A DNA stretch of 5,934 nt, taken from Alphaproteobacteria bacterium. Its GTDB lineage: Bacteria; Pseudomonadota; Alphaproteobacteria; Sphingomonadales; Rhodothalassiaceae. The notes below the pieces were generated by a model that worked only from the letters and a program-made list of their open reading frames with translations, did not search any database and was not told the origin of the DNA. The DNA lies in contig RFKS01000055.1 of assembly GCA_003694205.1 (NCBI GenBank), positions 1-5,934 on the forward strand, read 5' to 3'. Position numbers and translations under genes: made by a program. Below, in pieces: positions 5,334 through 5,934 of this stretch. The number at the start of each line of letters is the position of its first letter. Position 1 is the stretch's first letter.

Positions 5334-5934
5334 TCAGGCCGGCTCGTCTTCGTAGTCGTCTTCGTCGTCCTCGAAACCGTCCTCGTCCTCCTCGACCACC
5401 GGCCGCGCGCGACGCGCCCGGGCGAAGAGATCCCTGAGATCGTCGAGATCGACGAAGTGATCCGCCTGCCGGCGCAGCTCGTCGGCGACCATCGAGGGCT
5501 GCGTGCTGTTCGAGGAGATGACGGTCACCCGCACCCCCATCTGCTGCACCGCCTCGATCAGGCGCCGGAAACTGCCGTCGCCGGAAAAGAGCACGACATG
5601 ATCGAGCTTCGGCGCCAGCGCCAGCATGTCGACCGCCAGCTCGACATCCATGTTGCCCTTGACCTTGCGCCGTCCGCCGTCGTCGGTGAACTCCTTGAGC
5701 GGCTTGGTCACCAGCGTGAAGCCGTTATAGTCGAGCCAGTCGACGAGCGGCCGGAGCGGAGAGTATTCCTGATCGTCCGCGATGGCGGTGTAGTAGAGGA
5801 TGCGGATGAGCCGCGCATGTTCGCTGAAATAGGTCTTGAGCCGCTTGTAGTCGATATCCATCTCGAGCGCCCGCGCGGTCGCATAAAGATTGGCGCCGTC
5901 GATGAAAATCGCAATTCGTTCATTGGGATAGAAA
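5334..5934 (-). CDS. NYN domain protein (LabA/DUF88-like, PIN-fold putative RNase), 5' end outside window
   Basis: The frame is open from the window end (first whole codon 5931-5933) to TGA at 5334-5336, 199 visible residues. The ATG at 5861 is not the start, because F-I-D-G-A-N-L-Y, the conserved first strand of the NYN fold, is encoded upstream at about 5883-5906; the real start must be only a few codons beyond the window. Acidic residues expected to bind metal are present: D12 (F-I-D-G), D96 and D102 (N-M-D-V-E-L-A-V-D) and D119 (S-G-D-G-S-F), counted from the first visible codon. NYN proteins are PIN-related and often metal-dependent ribonucleases; this member's substrate is unknown. The last 20 or so residues are almost all Asp/Glu with one Phe and one Tyr, a disordered tail. 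The next gene, UDG, follows after 6 bp. In some alphaproteobacteria such genes lie near rpoZ and spoT, which cannot be checked here. Confidence 0.93.
   Translation of the reverse strand, partial: FYPNERIAIFIDGANLYATARALEMDIDYKRLKTYFSEHARLIRILYYTAIADDQEYSPLRPLVDWLDYNGFTLVTKPLKEFTDDGGRRKVKGNMDVELAVDMLALAPKLDHVVLFSGDGSFRRLIEAVQQMGVRVTVISSNSTQPSMVADELRRQADHFVDLDDLRDLFARARRARPVVEEDEDGFEDDEDDYEDEPA

Noticed and set aside
5708..5923. ATG at 5923 or at 5861 as the start of the last minus-strand gene
   Set aside because: The 5923 ATG is in another frame, and the 5861 ATG would delete the FIDGANLY strand with its catalytic Asp, which is encoded in frame up to the window edge.

Overview
The window is compact, GC-rich DNA with six protein genes and one short repeat-filled gap. 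It most resembles an alphaproteobacterium, probably Sphingomonadales. The grounds are the strong G/C bias at third codon positions, a lipoprotein M13 peptidase, the NYN and UDG protein types, and intergenic repeats built on CCGTTCGTCCTGAG...TCGAAGG, a block I associate with sphingomonad genomes. The taxonomic call is inference.

Positions 1-2051 hold a flavinylation module. The 3' end of an FMN-binding-domain protein with a D-G-I-S-G-A-T acceptor motif (1-242, +) overlaps by GTGA the start of a two-helix PepSY-type membrane protein (239-1018, +). Facing them is a Tat-exported ApbE FAD:protein FMN transferase (993-2051, -), whose 3' end overlaps the PepSY gene by 26 bp. The likely logic is that ApbE attaches FMN to the threonine of the FMN-binding protein outside the cytoplasm, and the PepSY protein passes or receives electrons across the inner membrane.

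Positions 2052-2276 are a divergent promoter region with an imperfect palindrome that may be a metal-responsive operator. Positions 2277-4367 encode a 696-residue lipid-anchored M13 (neprilysin/PepO-type) zinc metallopeptidase with all expected catalytic motifs, followed by a textbook intrinsic terminator (4388-4420).

Positions 4421-4658 hold no gene but carry four related imperfect palindromes in alternating orientation. The two longer ones show compensatory base-pair changes, so a folded structure appears to be conserved.

Positions 4659-5934 hold a minus-strand pair: a NYN (LabA-like, PIN-fold) protein with a very acidic tail, whose start lies just beyond the window, followed 6 bp later by a family 5 (UDGb-type) iron-sulfur uracil-DNA glycosylase. 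No tRNA, rRNA, CRISPR, insertion sequence or phage gene is visible. I do not see a convincing wholly new system; the flavin module and the covarying repeats are the parts most worth a second look.
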